From the NCBI GenBank assembly GCA_946480785.1, contig CAMLLD010000061.1:1-40467 (forward strand): a DNA stretch of 40,467 nucleotides, written 5' to 3'. How positions within the stretch are numbered: the first letter of the stretch is position 1; the number at the start of each line of letters is the position of its first letter. Shown here one piece after another: positions 1 to 7,946 of the stretch. Origin of the DNA: an uncultured Blastocatellia bacterium (GTDB taxonomy: Bacteria > Acidobacteriota > Blastocatellia > Pyrinomonadales > Pyrinomonadaceae). Position numbers and translations under genes: made by a program. The notes below the pieces were generated by a model. It searched no databases, was not told the DNA's origin, and saw nothing but the letters and a program-made list of their open reading frames with translations.

Positions 1-737
1 CCGAAGGACAGGTCGTGCTCGTCGACACGCCCGGCGTTCATCAACCGGGTTACGAGCTTAATCGACGCATGATGGTAGCGGTCCAGGAAGCGCTACTCGG
101 CGTCGATCTCGTCTGCCTGATTCGCGATGCGTCGGTGTCCACCGGCAATGGCGATCGCTTCGTCCTCGACCTCGTGAAGCGTTCTGAAAAACTCGCGCTC
201 CTGTTGCTCAACAAGATTGACAAGCTCGAAGACAAAGCGGCGTTGCTGCCATTGATGGATTGGTATCGCAACGAGTACGAGTGGCGCGAGATCATTCCGA
301 TTTCGGCGTTAAAGGAAGAGATGACTGACGAGGTTATCGTTGCTGCGCTGCGTCATTTGCCGAAAGGCGAGCCGATCTTTTCCGAAGACGAGTTGACGGA
401 TCAGTCGTTGCGTGTGCTCGTGGCGGAGATCGTGCGTGAGAAGGTTTTGCAAGTGACGGGTGATGAGATTCCGTACGTCACGGCGGTCGTAACCGAACGG
501 TATGAAGAAGTGCGTGAAGATTTTGCGCGTATCAACTGCGTGATTGTGGTCGAGCGTCAGTCGCAGAAGAAGATCGTGATCGGAAAGGGCGCGAGTCGTT
601 TGAAAGAGATCGGGATTCGCGCGCGCCGCGACATCGAAGAGCTGTTGGGCCACCGCGCGCATCTTGAGCTGTTTGTGAAAGTCGAAGAGGACTGGCGGAA
701 TAGTCCGCATTTGCTGGATGAGTTTGGAGTGCAATGA
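1..737 (+). CDS. era: GTPase Era, C-terminal part (5' end outside window)
   Basis: Era is a GTP-binding protein that binds the 3' end of 16S rRNA and helps assemble the 30S subunit. The reading frame is already open at base 3 (E-G-Q-V-V-L-V-D-T-P-G), so the gene starts upstream of the window and the G1 and G2 motifs are missing. Visible are G3 (DTPG), G4 (NKID), a G5-like ISAL, and a C-terminal KH domain with the IGKGASRLKEIG loop and the Era-typical ending VKVEEDWRNSPHLLDEFG. The stop codon overlaps the prmA start (ATGA), so the two are probably translated together. Identification is firm; only the N-terminus is lacking. Confidence 0.95.
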   Translation, partial: EGQVVLVDTPGVHQPGYELNRRMMVAVQEALLGVDLVCLIRDASVSTGNGDRFVLDLVKRSEKLALLLLNKIDKLEDKAALLPLMDWYRNEYEWREIIPISALKEEMTDEVIVAALRHLPKGEPIFSEDELTDQSLRVLVAEIVREKVLQVTGDEIPYVTAVVTERYEEVREDFARINCVIVVERQSQKKIVIGKGASRLKEIGIRARRDIEELLGHRAHLELFVKVEEDWRNSPHLLDEFGVQ

Positions 738-1582
738 GTGAGATGTGGTACGCGTTGGATGTTGAGATTGAAGCGCAGGCGCGCGAGGCGGTGGAGTATG
801 CACTGATCGAAGCGGGCGCCAGCGGTACTGAAACCGCCACGGATAACACGGATGGAACACGGATCACGGGTTATTTTGACGGGGTGCCGGATCGGGAGCG
901 GGTGCGTGAGGAGCTCTTTGAGGCGTTAAGAATTTATGAGTTGCCGTCGTCGTCGGTGCGCGACATGAACGTGCGTGAGGTCGAGCAGCGCGATTGGCTC
1001 GAGGAGTGGAAAAGGAATTGGCAGCCGGTCGAGATCGGGCGTTTCATCGTCGCGCCGCCGTGGTCCAACATCGAGAATCCGCACGGCCATTGCGTGATTC
1101 GCATCGAGCCGGGAATGGCCTTTGGTACCGGGACTCACGAAACGACGCGTCTGTGTCTCGCAGCGATCCAGAAGTATTACGAGGGTGGAAGTTTTCTCGA
1201 CGTCGGTACCGGCACCGGGATTCTGGCGATCGCAGTGGCGGCGTGTGCGCCCGGCGCCCACGTCGAAGCGTGCGACACGGACGCGGATGCGATCGAGATC
1301 GCGCGTGAGAACGCCGCTGCGAATGGCGTCGCCGAGATGATCAATTTCCGCGTGGGGTCGGTGAATGAGGACACGCCGTCGGCTGATTTCATTTGCGCGA
1401 ACCTCACGGCAGACGCGATCGCGAAGATCTTGCCGACGCTCGTTGCGCTGAGCTGCGGCAGGTTGGTTTTGAGTGGGATTTTGGAAACGCAGATCGAAGC
1501 CATAACCGATCAACTCGCGCAGTTGGCGATCACCGATGCTGAAATCACTCGTGAAGGCGAGTGGGTGGCGATCACCGTTTGA
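734..1582 (+). CDS. prmA: Ribosomal protein L11 methyltransferase PrmA
   Basis: This SAM-dependent enzyme methylates ribosomal protein L11. The family signature EPGMAFGTGTHETT lies at residues 125-138, SAM motif I (DVGTGTG) at 156-162, and the catalytic-loop equivalent (CANLTADAI) follows. At 282 residues the length is normal. It overlaps era by 4 bases and is followed 20 bp later by rsmE, so the three ribosome-maturation genes form a likely operon. Oddity: residues 35-46 (TATDNTDGTRIT) are encoded by a dispersed CACGGAT repeat that sits in frame in the variable N-terminal domain. Family assignment is secure. Confidence 0.95.
   Translation: MSEMWYALDVEIEAQAREAVEYALIEAGASGTETATDNTDGTRITGYFDGVPDRERVREELFEALRIYELPSSSVRDMNVREVEQRDWLEEWKRNWQPVEIGRFIVAPPWSNIENPHGHCVIRIEPGMAFGTGTHETTRLCLAAIQKYYEGGSFLDVGTGTGILAIAVAACAPGAHVEACDTDADAIEIARENAAANGVAEMINFRVGSVNEDTPSADFICANLTADAIAKILPTLVALSCGRLVLSGILETQIEAITDQLAQLAITDAEITREGEWVAITV
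838..870 (+). repeat. CACGGAT dispersed repeat, in-frame copy inside prmA
   Basis: CACGGAT occurs at 838-844, 847-853 and 858-864 and is followed by CACGGGT at 865. The steps are 9, 11 and 7 bases. The same phrase recurs at 2131, 6471 and 25251, each time with CACGGAT or CACAGAT on the coding strand of the local gene. Here it is translated as part of PrmA. Confidence 0.75.
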
Positions 1583-1602
1583 AAGTTGACTCTGTTTAGA
1601 AG

Positions 1603-2328
1603 ATGACGCGACGCCGGTTCTTCGCGCCTCCGAGCGCCTTCAATTTCACGAAACGCACCGTGATGTTGGCGGCTGATGAAGCGCGTCATTTGCGCGAGGT
1701 GTTGCGGCTTAAACCGGGCGACGAGGTTTCGGTTTTCGACGGTGAAGGCAAAGAGTTTCGCGCACGCGTGGCCCAGGCGAGACGCGAGTTTGCCGAACTC
1801 GAACTGCGGGATGAGATTGAGCCCGCGCGGCCGGAGTCGCCGCTGAAGATCACGCTCGCGGTGGCGTTGTTGAAAGGTGAGAAGTTTGATCTCGTCGTGC
1901 AGAAAGCGACAGAGCTGGGCGTCGTGAAGATCGTACCGCTGATCACGCGCTACGCGGATATCAAACTGCGCGACGCGGGCGACGGGGCGAAGCGAGTTGC
2001 GCGCTGGCAGCGCATCGCCCTCGAAGCGGCGAAGCAGTCCGGTCGGGGATTGGTGCCCGAAGTGAGCGATCCCAAACCGTTAGGATCGGTTTTGAAATCC
2101 GCGTCGTTGTTGTTCTCCGAAAGAGAAGGACACGGATTAACACAGATCGAAACGGATGAGATCACCGCCATCGTCGGCTCGGAAGGCGGGTGGTCGGACG
2201 AAGAACTCGAACAAGCGCGTGCTGCCGGCGCGCAGATCGTCACGCTCGGCGGGCGTATCATGCGCGCGGAAACAGCAGCCATCACAGCCGCCGCCCTGCT
2301 GCAACATCGCTTCGGCGATCTAAAGTAA
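1603..2328 (+). CDS. rsmE: 16S rRNA (uracil-1498-N3)-methyltransferase RsmE
   Basis: RsmE is a SPOUT-fold, SAM-dependent enzyme that methylates N3 of U1498 in 16S rRNA. The N-terminal PUA-like part contains HLREVLRLKPGDEVSVFDGEG. The C-terminal trefoil knot carries GSEGGWSDEE (192-201) and LGGRIMRAETA (215-225), matching the usual GPEGG and LG-RILR-ETA. The length of 241 residues is typical. The ATG lies 20 bp after prmA, with only a weak ribosome-binding site. Residues 177-186 (HGLTQIETDE), just before the SAM-binding knot, come from a CACGGAT repeat accommodated in frame. Confident call. Confidence 0.94.
   Translation: MTRRRFFAPPSAFNFTKRTVMLAADEARHLREVLRLKPGDEVSVFDGEGKEFRARVAQARREFAELELRDEIEPARPESPLKITLAVALLKGEKFDLVVQKATELGVVKIVPLITRYADIKLRDAGDGAKRVARWQRIALEAAKQSGRGLVPEVSDPKPLGSVLKSASLLFSEREGHGLTQIETDEITAIVGSEGGWSDEELEQARAAGAQIVTLGGRIMRAETAAITAAALLQHRFGDLK
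2131..2157 (+). repeat. CACGGAT dispersed repeat, in-frame copy inside rsmE
   Basis: CACGGAT (2131-2137), CACAGAT (2141-2147) and AACGGAT (2151-2157) follow one another with an exact 10-base step. It is the same family as the copies at 838, 6471 and 25251, again on the coding strand, and translated into RsmE residues 177-185. Confidence 0.75.
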
Positions 2329-2362
2329 CCCGGCACACGTCGACGGCGGCGCACGGCGCACG

Positions 2363-2391
2363 TTGACCGCGGCGCGCGACAGGCTCAAAAT
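2363..2391 (+). promoter_or_regulatory. Possible sigma70-type promoter of the 91-residue gene
   Basis: TTGACC (2363-2368), a 17-base spacer and CAAAAT (2386-2391) lie in the 93-bp gap after rsmE. The -10 is poor, so this is tentative. Confidence 0.3.
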
Positions 2392-2430
2392 GCTATTGAA
2401 CAAACAAAACCAGCCGGTCGTTTGAAACGT

Positions 2431-2706
2431 ATGGCCATCAGCAAAGCAGACGCAATCGAAAAAGCTCGCAAGGACCTGGCGCAGCGGCTGAACGTCGACG
2501 CGAGCGCAATCAAAGAGCAGTCGGTTGAAGACGACGATTTCCCGGACATGGCGCTCGGCGCCGCCGAAGACGACGAGATGAGCGGCCAGATGATCACGTC
2601 CGGCTGGCGCATCCGCCTCGGCGCAAACGGCAAAAACTACGAATACCGCGCCGACAAAAACCAGGTCCGTCTCGTCGGTTTCAAGGGCAAGAATTACCGC
2701 GTTTAG
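2431..2706 (+). CDS. Small conserved-looking protein of unknown function
   Basis: This 91-residue acidic protein was not recognised as a named family. Its first half is a predicted helix (AISKADAIEKARKDLAQRLN) followed by D-A-S-A-I-K-E. The second half looks like a small beta domain (ITSGWRIRLGANGKNYEYRADKNQVRLV). No signal peptide or membrane segment is visible, so it is probably cytoplasmic. ATG at 2431 was chosen over the in-frame TTG at 2422; neither has a clear Shine-Dalgarno. It is followed 18 bp later by the S8 protease gene. Being a protease inhibitor or chaperone would be guesswork. Confidence 0.7.
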   Translation: MAISKADAIEKARKDLAQRLNVDASAIKEQSVEDDDFPDMALGAAEDDEMSGQMITSGWRIRLGANGKNYEYRADKNQVRLVGFKGKNYRV

Positions 2707-2724
2707 GTTTCACGAGGTACCGCA

Positions 2725-4131
2725 ATGAACCGCAATAACTTTTTAATTCACCTCGCACTCGCAATCGTTCTCGTTCTCATCGCCGCTTTCGCCGGCCAGT
2801 TGAATCGCTGGCGCCACGAGTGGAAGCACCGCGTGCACATCATGCCGATGGCCGAAAAGAAGCGCGCCTCGACCGCTGAAGAGATCGCGCTTGCTGAAAA
2901 TCATTCGGACCGCGCCGAACTGCTCGTCAAATTCAAGAGCGGCACCAGCGCCGAAGCGATCGACAAGATCATGGACCAGTTTCACGACCGCGTCGAAGAC
3001 CGGATCGAAAGCGATCCCGGGCTCGAAGCCATCGACGATCTCGACGACGCTGACGTAGCGGCGACCGTCGCCAAGTACAACACGTTGCCGGAAGTGGAAT
3101 ACGCGGAGCCGAATTTCGAAATCGAGCAGGATGCGGTTGACGCGTCGTCATTCGTTCCCGTGTTGCCGCACGATCCGCGTTTCAACGATCAATGGGCGCT
3201 CGCAAACTCCGGCCAGCGCGGCGGTAAAGAAGGTGCCGACATCAGCGCGACCCGCGCCTGGGCCACCACAACCGGCAGCGACAAAGTGGTCGTAGCGGTG
3301 CTCGACAGTGGCGTCGATTACACGCACGAAGATCTCGCGCCGAACATGTGGACCAGGCCCGCGAACCTCGCGCCGTATCACGACAACGAGCTCGGCACGA
3401 TTGACGACACGAACGGTTTCAACGCAATCGACAATGCTTCCGATCCGATGGATGAGAACGGTCACGGCACGCACTGCGCCGGCATCATCGGCGCCGAAGG
3501 GAGCAACGAGATCGGCATCAGCGGCGTGAACTGGAAAGTGCAGATCATGCCGTTGAAGTTCATGAACGCAGGCGGCTTCGGCACCACGAAAGACGCGATC
3601 GAAGCGATCAACTACGTGATCGATCGCAAGAAGGCGGGCGTGAACGTGCGCATCATCAGCGCGAGTTGGGGTTCGACGCAGAAATCGCGCGCGCTCGAGG
3701 AAGTGATTCGCAAAGCTTACGAGAGCGACATTCTGTTCGTCGCGGCGAGTGGTAACGCGAGTACGAACAACGATCGCAATCCGCATTTTCCGTCGAGTTA
3801 CAACGTGCCGAACGTGATCAGCGTCGCGGCGTTGGACCGCAACGATCAGCTCGCGAAGTTTTCAAACTTTGGCGTGAAGAGTGTCGCGATTGCCGCGCCG
3901 GGTGTTGATATTCTCAGCACGTGGCTGGGTAATGAATATGAGGAGAAGTCGGGCACGTCGATGGCGACGCCGGTCGTAGCTGGTGTGGCGGCGCTGATCG
4001 TCGCGGAGCATCCGCGTATCTCGGTGGACGACTTGAAGAAGAAAGTGTTGGCGTCCGTCGATCCGCTGCCTGGGTTGAAGGACAAAGTAACCACTGGAGG
4101 GCGTATTAACGCCGCGAAAGCCGTGGAGTAG
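2725..4131 (+). CDS. Membrane-anchored subtilisin-like (S8) serine protease
   Basis: This is a subtilase with a complete catalytic triad: Asp194 (VLDSGVD), His247 (NGHGTH) and Ser412 (SGTSMATP), plus oxyanion Asn344 (ASGN). Residues 5-24 form a hydrophobic segment, so the protein is exported and either anchored or cleaved. Residues 62-136 resemble the fervidolysin-type propeptide (ELLVKFKSGTS...LPEVEYAEPN). The catalytic domain runs from about 148 to the end at 468, with no extra C-terminal domains. A GAGG motif lies about 8 bases before the ATG. Its stop is only 3 bp from the convergent TPR gene stop. Likely an extracellular or periplasmic peptidase; the substrate is unknown. Confidence 0.93.
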   Translation: MNRNNFLIHLALAIVLVLIAAFAGQLNRWRHEWKHRVHIMPMAEKKRASTAEEIALAENHSDRAELLVKFKSGTSAEAIDKIMDQFHDRVEDRIESDPGLEAIDDLDDADVAATVAKYNTLPEVEYAEPNFEIEQDAVDASSFVPVLPHDPRFNDQWALANSGQRGGKEGADISATRAWATTTGSDKVVVAVLDSGVDYTHEDLAPNMWTRPANLAPYHDNELGTIDDTNGFNAIDNASDPMDENGHGTHCAGIIGAEGSNEIGISGVNWKVQIMPLKFMNAGGFGTTKDAIEAINYVIDRKKAGVNVRIISASWGSTQKSRALEEVIRKAYESDILFVAASGNASTNNDRNPHFPSSYNVPNVISVAALDRNDQLAKFSNFGVKSVAIAAPGVDILSTWLGNEYEEKSGTSMATPVVAGVAALIVAEHPRISVDDLKKKVLASVDPLPGLKDKVTTGGRINAAKAVE

Positions 4132-4134
4132 ATT

Positions 4135-5979
4135 TTAGGGATTCCCCGAAACCAATTTTTTCTTGCCTTCCAACGCTTCGCGATACGCGCCGCCGCGCAC
4201 GTCGCCGATTTTGATCGCCTCGTCAAACGACTTCACCGCCTCCGCCGTGTTGTCGAGGAAAGCATTGATGCGTCCCATCGACTCGTGCGCGCGCGAGAGG
4301 ATCGCTTTGTCGTCTTCCGGTGAAGCAGCGGCGATCGCCATGCGGTAATGGCCCAACGCGCGATTGAGACGTTCGACTTGCACCTGCTCGTCGGTCGCGT
4401 CCATCGCGGCGAGACTCGCCGTCTGCCCCAACGCGAAAAAGATGCGCGGCTCGTGCGGATACTCCTTCAACAACTCACGCAGACGCGCTTCGGCTTCGTT
4501 GTAATCTTTGTTTCGCAGCGTATCTTCCACCGCCGCGAGATCGCGCACCAGCGCGGCATCACGAACACTGTTCGCGCCAGAGGCGCCGTTGCCCTCAGCT
4601 TCTGCTTTGCGCGCGGCCAACCGAGCTTGCCGCGCGGTGAGCGCGCGTTGTCGCGCTTCGGCATACTCAGCCAGACGGTTCGCTTCCTTCGCCGGATCGA
4701 ACGACGCGATCATGTCGGGAAAGAAATTCGCGAGATCGAAACCGGCGTTCTCGATGCCTTTGAGTTGGTCCGAGAAGAAGAACGACAGCACTGCGCCCTT
4801 TTCATATTCGTCAGCCAGACGCGCAATCGTTTCGTCCTGGATCGCCGTCAACTCGGTGAGCGCACTCTTGGTGATCGCGTTTCGCTCGGCTTCGGTTTTG
4901 GCGGCGGCTAACTTCGCGCGCACGTCGAGCCCGAGTGCTTCGCGTTTGCGCAGCTCGTCGTAACGCGCATCAGCGGCCGCGACGAGCGAACGGGTCACAG
5001 TCAGAAACACGTCCGGACTCGTTTGTGCGCCGGCTTTCTGTCGCTCGTTCAGAAGCTGTTTGATCGGTTCGCGTCGCTCGGCGATCTCTTTGTTGAAGCG
5101 CAACACGAGCGCGTCGATCACATATTGCAAATAAGCACGACGCAGTTCGGAAGACGCCGGATCGGTCCCTTCGGGAACGATCGCGTAATAATCGTCGCCG
5201 ATGACGCGAAAATTGATCGCACCGCGCGGCGCGAGCAGATCGGGCAGGATCAAAAACCGGCGCTGCTTTTCGCGAAACGTGTAACGCGTTTTCTCCTTGC
5301 TCTTCTTGTCGGGATTTTTGATCTCGATACGTTCCTGCGAAAAAGTCAGCGGGCGCGTGTGCAGGTAAGTCAACAGACTCCTGACCATCTCGGTCGCCGG
5401 CGCGCGCAAACGATCGCCTTCCGCCTGGTAGGCGCGCACGTAGTTCACCATCTGCTCGTCGATTCCCGAGCGGCGATAGAACTCCTGCACCAGCGGCGCG
5501 AAGTCGAGCACTTCCAACAATCCCTGTGGCAAATCGTCAGAACGCGCGGGCGCTTCGAGGCCCGGCGGTGGTCCAAGTGCGAGCGCGAGCGAAACGTAAC
5601 GCGCGGCTTCATCGGCCGGCGTCGCGGGCGCGGGCAGTTTGTTGCGCTCGTAAAAGACCTGCATCCGGTGACGCAGATCCGGATCGAGGTTCGCGATATC
5701 TTTCCTCAGCTTTGCGCGAAAGGTCGAGGGTGTGCTGCCCGGCGCCGGATCGAACCCGGCGGCGTCAAGCGCAGCCATCACGATCACTAAGCGTGGATCG
5801 GCTTCAAACTGCACGCCGTATTCAGAGACTTCAAACGGCGTCGCCGGTCTTTGTTGGACCGGCCGCTGCGGTTGCGCCGGTGACGGTGAAACTGGCGAAA
5901 CTGGCTGGGGCTTGGTTTGGGGAGAAACGATTGTGGCGCCGAGGATCGTCGCCAGCACGATAAGTAAAACTTGCTTCAT
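4135..5979 (-). CDS. Secreted TPR-containing protein of unknown function
   Basis: The 614-residue protein starts with a signal peptide (MKQVLLIVLATILGATIVSPQ) and a Pro/Gln-rich linker (PQPVSPVSPSPAQPQRP). A large unrecognised helical middle region follows, with a coiled-coil-like stretch rich in Ala, Arg and Glu (AEARQRALTARQARLAARKAE). The C-terminal 120 residues contain TPR-like helices (ARLRELLKEYPHEPRIFFALGQ; AEAVKSFDEAIKIGD). The ATG at 5979 was preferred to an upstream ATG because it starts the signal peptide and overlaps the DUF2062 stop (ATGA, 5976-5979), indicating translational coupling. Probably periplasmic; the function cannot be deduced. Confidence 0.82.
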   Translation of the reverse strand: MKQVLLIVLATILGATIVSPQTKPQPVSPVSPSPAQPQRPVQQRPATPFEVSEYGVQFEADPRLVIVMAALDAAGFDPAPGSTPSTFRAKLRKDIANLDPDLRHRMQVFYERNKLPAPATPADEAARYVSLALALGPPPGLEAPARSDDLPQGLLEVLDFAPLVQEFYRRSGIDEQMVNYVRAYQAEGDRLRAPATEMVRSLLTYLHTRPLTFSQERIEIKNPDKKSKEKTRYTFREKQRRFLILPDLLAPRGAINFRVIGDDYYAIVPEGTDPASSELRRAYLQYVIDALVLRFNKEIAERREPIKQLLNERQKAGAQTSPDVFLTVTRSLVAAADARYDELRKREALGLDVRAKLAAAKTEAERNAITKSALTELTAIQDETIARLADEYEKGAVLSFFFSDQLKGIENAGFDLANFFPDMIASFDPAKEANRLAEYAEARQRALTARQARLAARKAEAEGNGASGANSVRDAALVRDLAAVEDTLRNKDYNEAEARLRELLKEYPHEPRIFFALGQTASLAAMDATDEQVQVERLNRALGHYRMAIAAASPEDDKAILSRAHESMGRINAFLDNTAEAVKSFDEAIKIGDVRGGAYREALEGKKKLVSGNP

Positions 5980-6467
5980 AAATGCTGATGCGAATCTGTG
6001 ATGTGCTGCTTTGCGGCTCGGTAGGCGCGCAGCGCCCGTAATGTTAGCGGATAAGCGAGGGCCGAACAAACGACCGAGAGGACCATGCCGCCGACGCCAA
6101 ACGGCCAGACGATGCCCCAGCTCTCGACGAAAAGCCGGTGATAGTAAGCGCCGGAAAAGAGGTGCGGATTCTTCAGCAGGTCAAGTCCTTCGTCGGGAAT
6201 ATGCAGCGGCCGGCCCAGCACAAACGCGCCCACGGTGTAAGAAGCAATGATGATCGGAACGAGTGTGAGAAACGGATTGTTGACGAAGGTGCCGGTGTAG
6301 ATCGCGACCTTGTTGAAGCGAAAGATAAACGCGATGATGGTCGCGAGGATTGTGTGCAGGCCGAGAAACGGCGAGAAGGCGATGAAGACGCCGATGGAAA
6401 AAGCAAGCGCCGTCCGCTCGGGTGGATCATCAATAGCGAGCAGACGGCGAAATGCTTTGCGAAACAT
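5976..6467 (-). CDS. DUF2062 membrane protein
   Basis: The 163-residue integral membrane protein matches the DUF2062 pattern: an N-terminal FRKAFRRLLAIDDPPERTALAFSIG, then GVFIAFSPFLGLHTILA, then a TGTFVNNPFLT segment. There are about three to four hydrophobic helices. The biochemical role of the family is unclear. It lies downstream of the two STAS genes and overlaps the TPR gene by 4 bases. Its start codon comes 3 bases after a CACGGAT repeat array, which therefore occupies the usual Shine-Dalgarno position. Confidence 0.85.
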   Translation of the reverse strand: MFRKAFRRLLAIDDPPERTALAFSIGVFIAFSPFLGLHTILATIIAFIFRFNKVAIYTGTFVNNPFLTLVPIIIASYTVGAFVLGRPLHIPDEGLDLLKNPHLFSGAYYHRLFVESWGIVWPFGVGGMVLSVVCSALAYPLTLRALRAYRAAKQHITDSHQHL

Positions 6468-6470
6468 CAG

Positions 6471-6497
6471 ATCCGTGTTTATTCGTGAAGATCTGTG
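6471..6497 (-). repeat. CACGGAT dispersed repeat at the start of the DUF2062 gene
   Basis: On the plus strand the units read ATCCGTG (6471), ATTCGTG (6481) and ATCTGTG (6491), an exact 10-base step. On the coding (minus) strand this is CACAGAT, CACGAAT, CACGGAT, ending 3 bases before the DUF2062 ATG. Confidence 0.75.
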
Positions 6498-6510
6498 GCC
6501 CGCTTAATTC

Positions 6511-6858
6511 TCAGCCAAAACTCTTCAACGCTTCTGCTTCGTCTTCGTAATGATCGAAGACGGTGAGCAGTTTTGTGATCACCAGCAGGTTCTGAACTCG
6601 ATCCGTCAGCTTGAGCAACTTGAGTTGACCACCCTGGCGGGTGACGGTGGTGTAGTTTGCGATCAACTCGCCGATGCCGCTCGAGTCGATGTAACTCACA
6701 CCCGCGAGATTCAGCAACATCTTCTTCTTGCCGGCGTCAGCAAGGTTCCGAATCGCGTCGCGCAGGGCGATACTGCCTTCGCCGATGCGCACTTCGCCGC
6801 GCAAGTCGAGAATGGTGACGTCACCTGCTTGTCGTTCCTTCACATCGAGTTCCGCCAT
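6511..6858 (-). CDS. STAS-domain anti-sigma factor antagonist (copy B)
   Basis: The 115-residue single STAS domain resembles SpoIIAA/RsbV. The conserved phosphorylation loop reads IDSSGIGEL (residues 57-65). In partner-switching systems the unphosphorylated protein binds a HATPase kinase and frees its sigma-factor target; phosphorylation by the kinase stops this. The start is preceded by GGAG at 8 bases. By direct residue count it is 68% identical (78 of 115) to the adjacent copy A, with no gaps, so the pair is a tandem duplication. The kinase is encoded just upstream on the same strand. The partner sigma factor is not in this window. Confidence 0.92.
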   Translation of the reverse strand: MAELDVKERQAGDVTILDLRGEVRIGEGSIALRDAIRNLADAGKKKMLLNLAGVSYIDSSGIGELIANYTTVTRQGGQLKLLKLTDRVQNLLVITKLLTVFDHYEDEAEALKSFG

Positions 6859-6903
6859 CGTCTTTCTCCGTTTGGGATTAGTCCTTGAAGTTCACTCGTG
6901 TGA

Positions 6904-7251
6904 TTACTTAAAGCTGTTGAGCGCTTCCGCTTCACTGTCGTAAACGTCAAACACGGTCAGCAGCTTCGTGATGGTCAAAAGATCCTGAAGCTTCTGCGTG
7001 AGATTGAGCAGTTTGAGCTGGCCGCCTTCTTTGCCGATGGCGGTGTAGCTGGAAACGAGTTCGCCGATGCCGCTGGAATCGATGTAGCTCACGCCGGCCA
7101 GGTTCAGGAGAATGCGCTTCTTGCCTTCCTCAAGCAGACGCCGGACGGCGGTGCGCAGCGCGACACTGCCTTCACCAATCGTGATCTTTCCGGACATGTC
7201 AAGAACGGTTACATCTCCGGCTTGACGTTCGTTGATATTCAACTCAGCCAT
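6904..7251 (-). CDS. STAS-domain anti-sigma factor antagonist (copy A)
   Basis: This 115-residue STAS domain is a paralogue of copy B with the same IDSSGIGEL loop. Differences cluster in helix 1 ([15 protein letters not shown] here, RDAIRNLADAGKKKM in copy B) and in the surface around YTAIGKEGG, so the two may differ in kinase affinity. A strong Shine-Dalgarno (AAAGGAG, about 10 bases) precedes the ATG. It lies 30 bp downstream of the kinase gene, as in rsbV/rsbW-type operons but in reversed order. Confidence 0.92.
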   Translation of the reverse strand: MAELNINERQAGDVTVLDMSGKITIGEGSVALRTAVRRLLEEGKKRILLNLAGVSYIDSSGIGELVSSYTAIGKEGGQLKLLNLTQKLQDLLTITKLLTVFDVYDSEAEALNSFK

Positions 7252-7281
7252 TGTCAGAAATCTCCTTTAACAAATTGCGAA

Positions 7282-7695
7282 TTAACGTCGCTTGAGCATG
7301 CGCACTGTTGTACCACCTTCCGGTCTAATCAACCAGTCAACTTCATCCATGAAGGTACGCATGAAAAAGATGCCGCGGCCCGAGGTTTTCAGAATGTTCT
7401 CGTTCGCTGTAGGGTCTGGGACGTCTTCCGGATTGAACCCTGGGCCCGAGTCGTGGACGCTGATCTCCACAGCGTCAGGTGAGTTCTTCAAAACGATATC
7501 GACGGTTTTGTTTTCGTCCTGACGATTACCGTGCAGGACGGCGTTGGTGACGGCCTCGCGCACGGCCATGTCGATACCGAAAGCAGCGTCGTCGCTGACT
7601 CCAAAGCGGCCTATGAATTCAGCTACCGCGGCGGCGGCGGCGGCAACCGTTTCGATTCGGCTGGGTAAACTTAACTCGGTCGTATCTACGGTCAA
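7282..7695 (-). CDS. RsbW-like anti-sigma factor serine kinase (HATPase)
   Basis: The 137-residue GHKL ATPase domain has an N-box (EAVTNAVLHGN), a G1 box (HDSGPGF) and a G2 box (GRGIFFM). There is no dimerisation or membrane domain, so it is an RsbW/SpoIIAB-type cytoplasmic kinase that phosphorylates STAS antagonists and binds a sigma factor or other target. The only usable start is TTG at 7695: an in-frame TAA lies two codons upstream and no ATG or GTG follows until deep in the domain. Its substrates are probably the two STAS proteins directly downstream. Confidence 0.88.
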   Translation of the reverse strand: MTVDTTELSLPSRIETVAAAAAAVAEFIGRFGVSDDAAFGIDMAVREAVTNAVLHGNRQDENKTVDIVLKNSPDAVEISVHDSGPGFNPEDVPDPTANENILKTSGRGIFFMRTFMDEVDWLIRPEGGTTVRMLKRR

Positions 7696-7818
7696 CCCTT
7701 ATGCAAGGCCTCTCCGAAAGCCACTGCGCGAGGACTCTGGCTGCTTTCTTACCTTCCGACACTGATCAGGAGTCCGAGGGTTTAACACGCGCGGCGTGCG
7801 CGTGTCAAGAAAGGCGCC

Positions 7819-7937
7819 GGTTAGCGAACGCTTTCAGCGTTCGACGCGCTCTGTTTTGTTGTCCCAGGGTTGTCGCTACGCTCCAACCCTGGGACGGCGA
7901 ACATGGCCTAAGCGAACGCTGAAAGCGTTGGCAAACC
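7819..7937. repeat. Nested palindromic REP-like element
   Basis: In the 251-bp gap between the response regulator and the kinase lies a perfect 12-bp stem with an 11-base loop (GTCCCAGGGTTG, 7861-7872, with 7884-7895). It is nested inside a perfect 17-bp inverted repeat (7827-7843 with 7913-7929) built around AACGCTTTCAGCGTT. The left arm alone folds into an 8-bp stem with a 3-base loop (7825-7843). It does not code and looks like a dispersed extragenic palindromic element. Confidence 0.75.
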
Positions 7938-7946
7938 GCGTGGCGG

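Noticed and set aside
838..870. CRISPR-like array suggested by repeated CACGGAT units
   Set aside because: Units are 7 bases at 9-11 base steps with no spacer-length sequence, and no cas gene is in the window.
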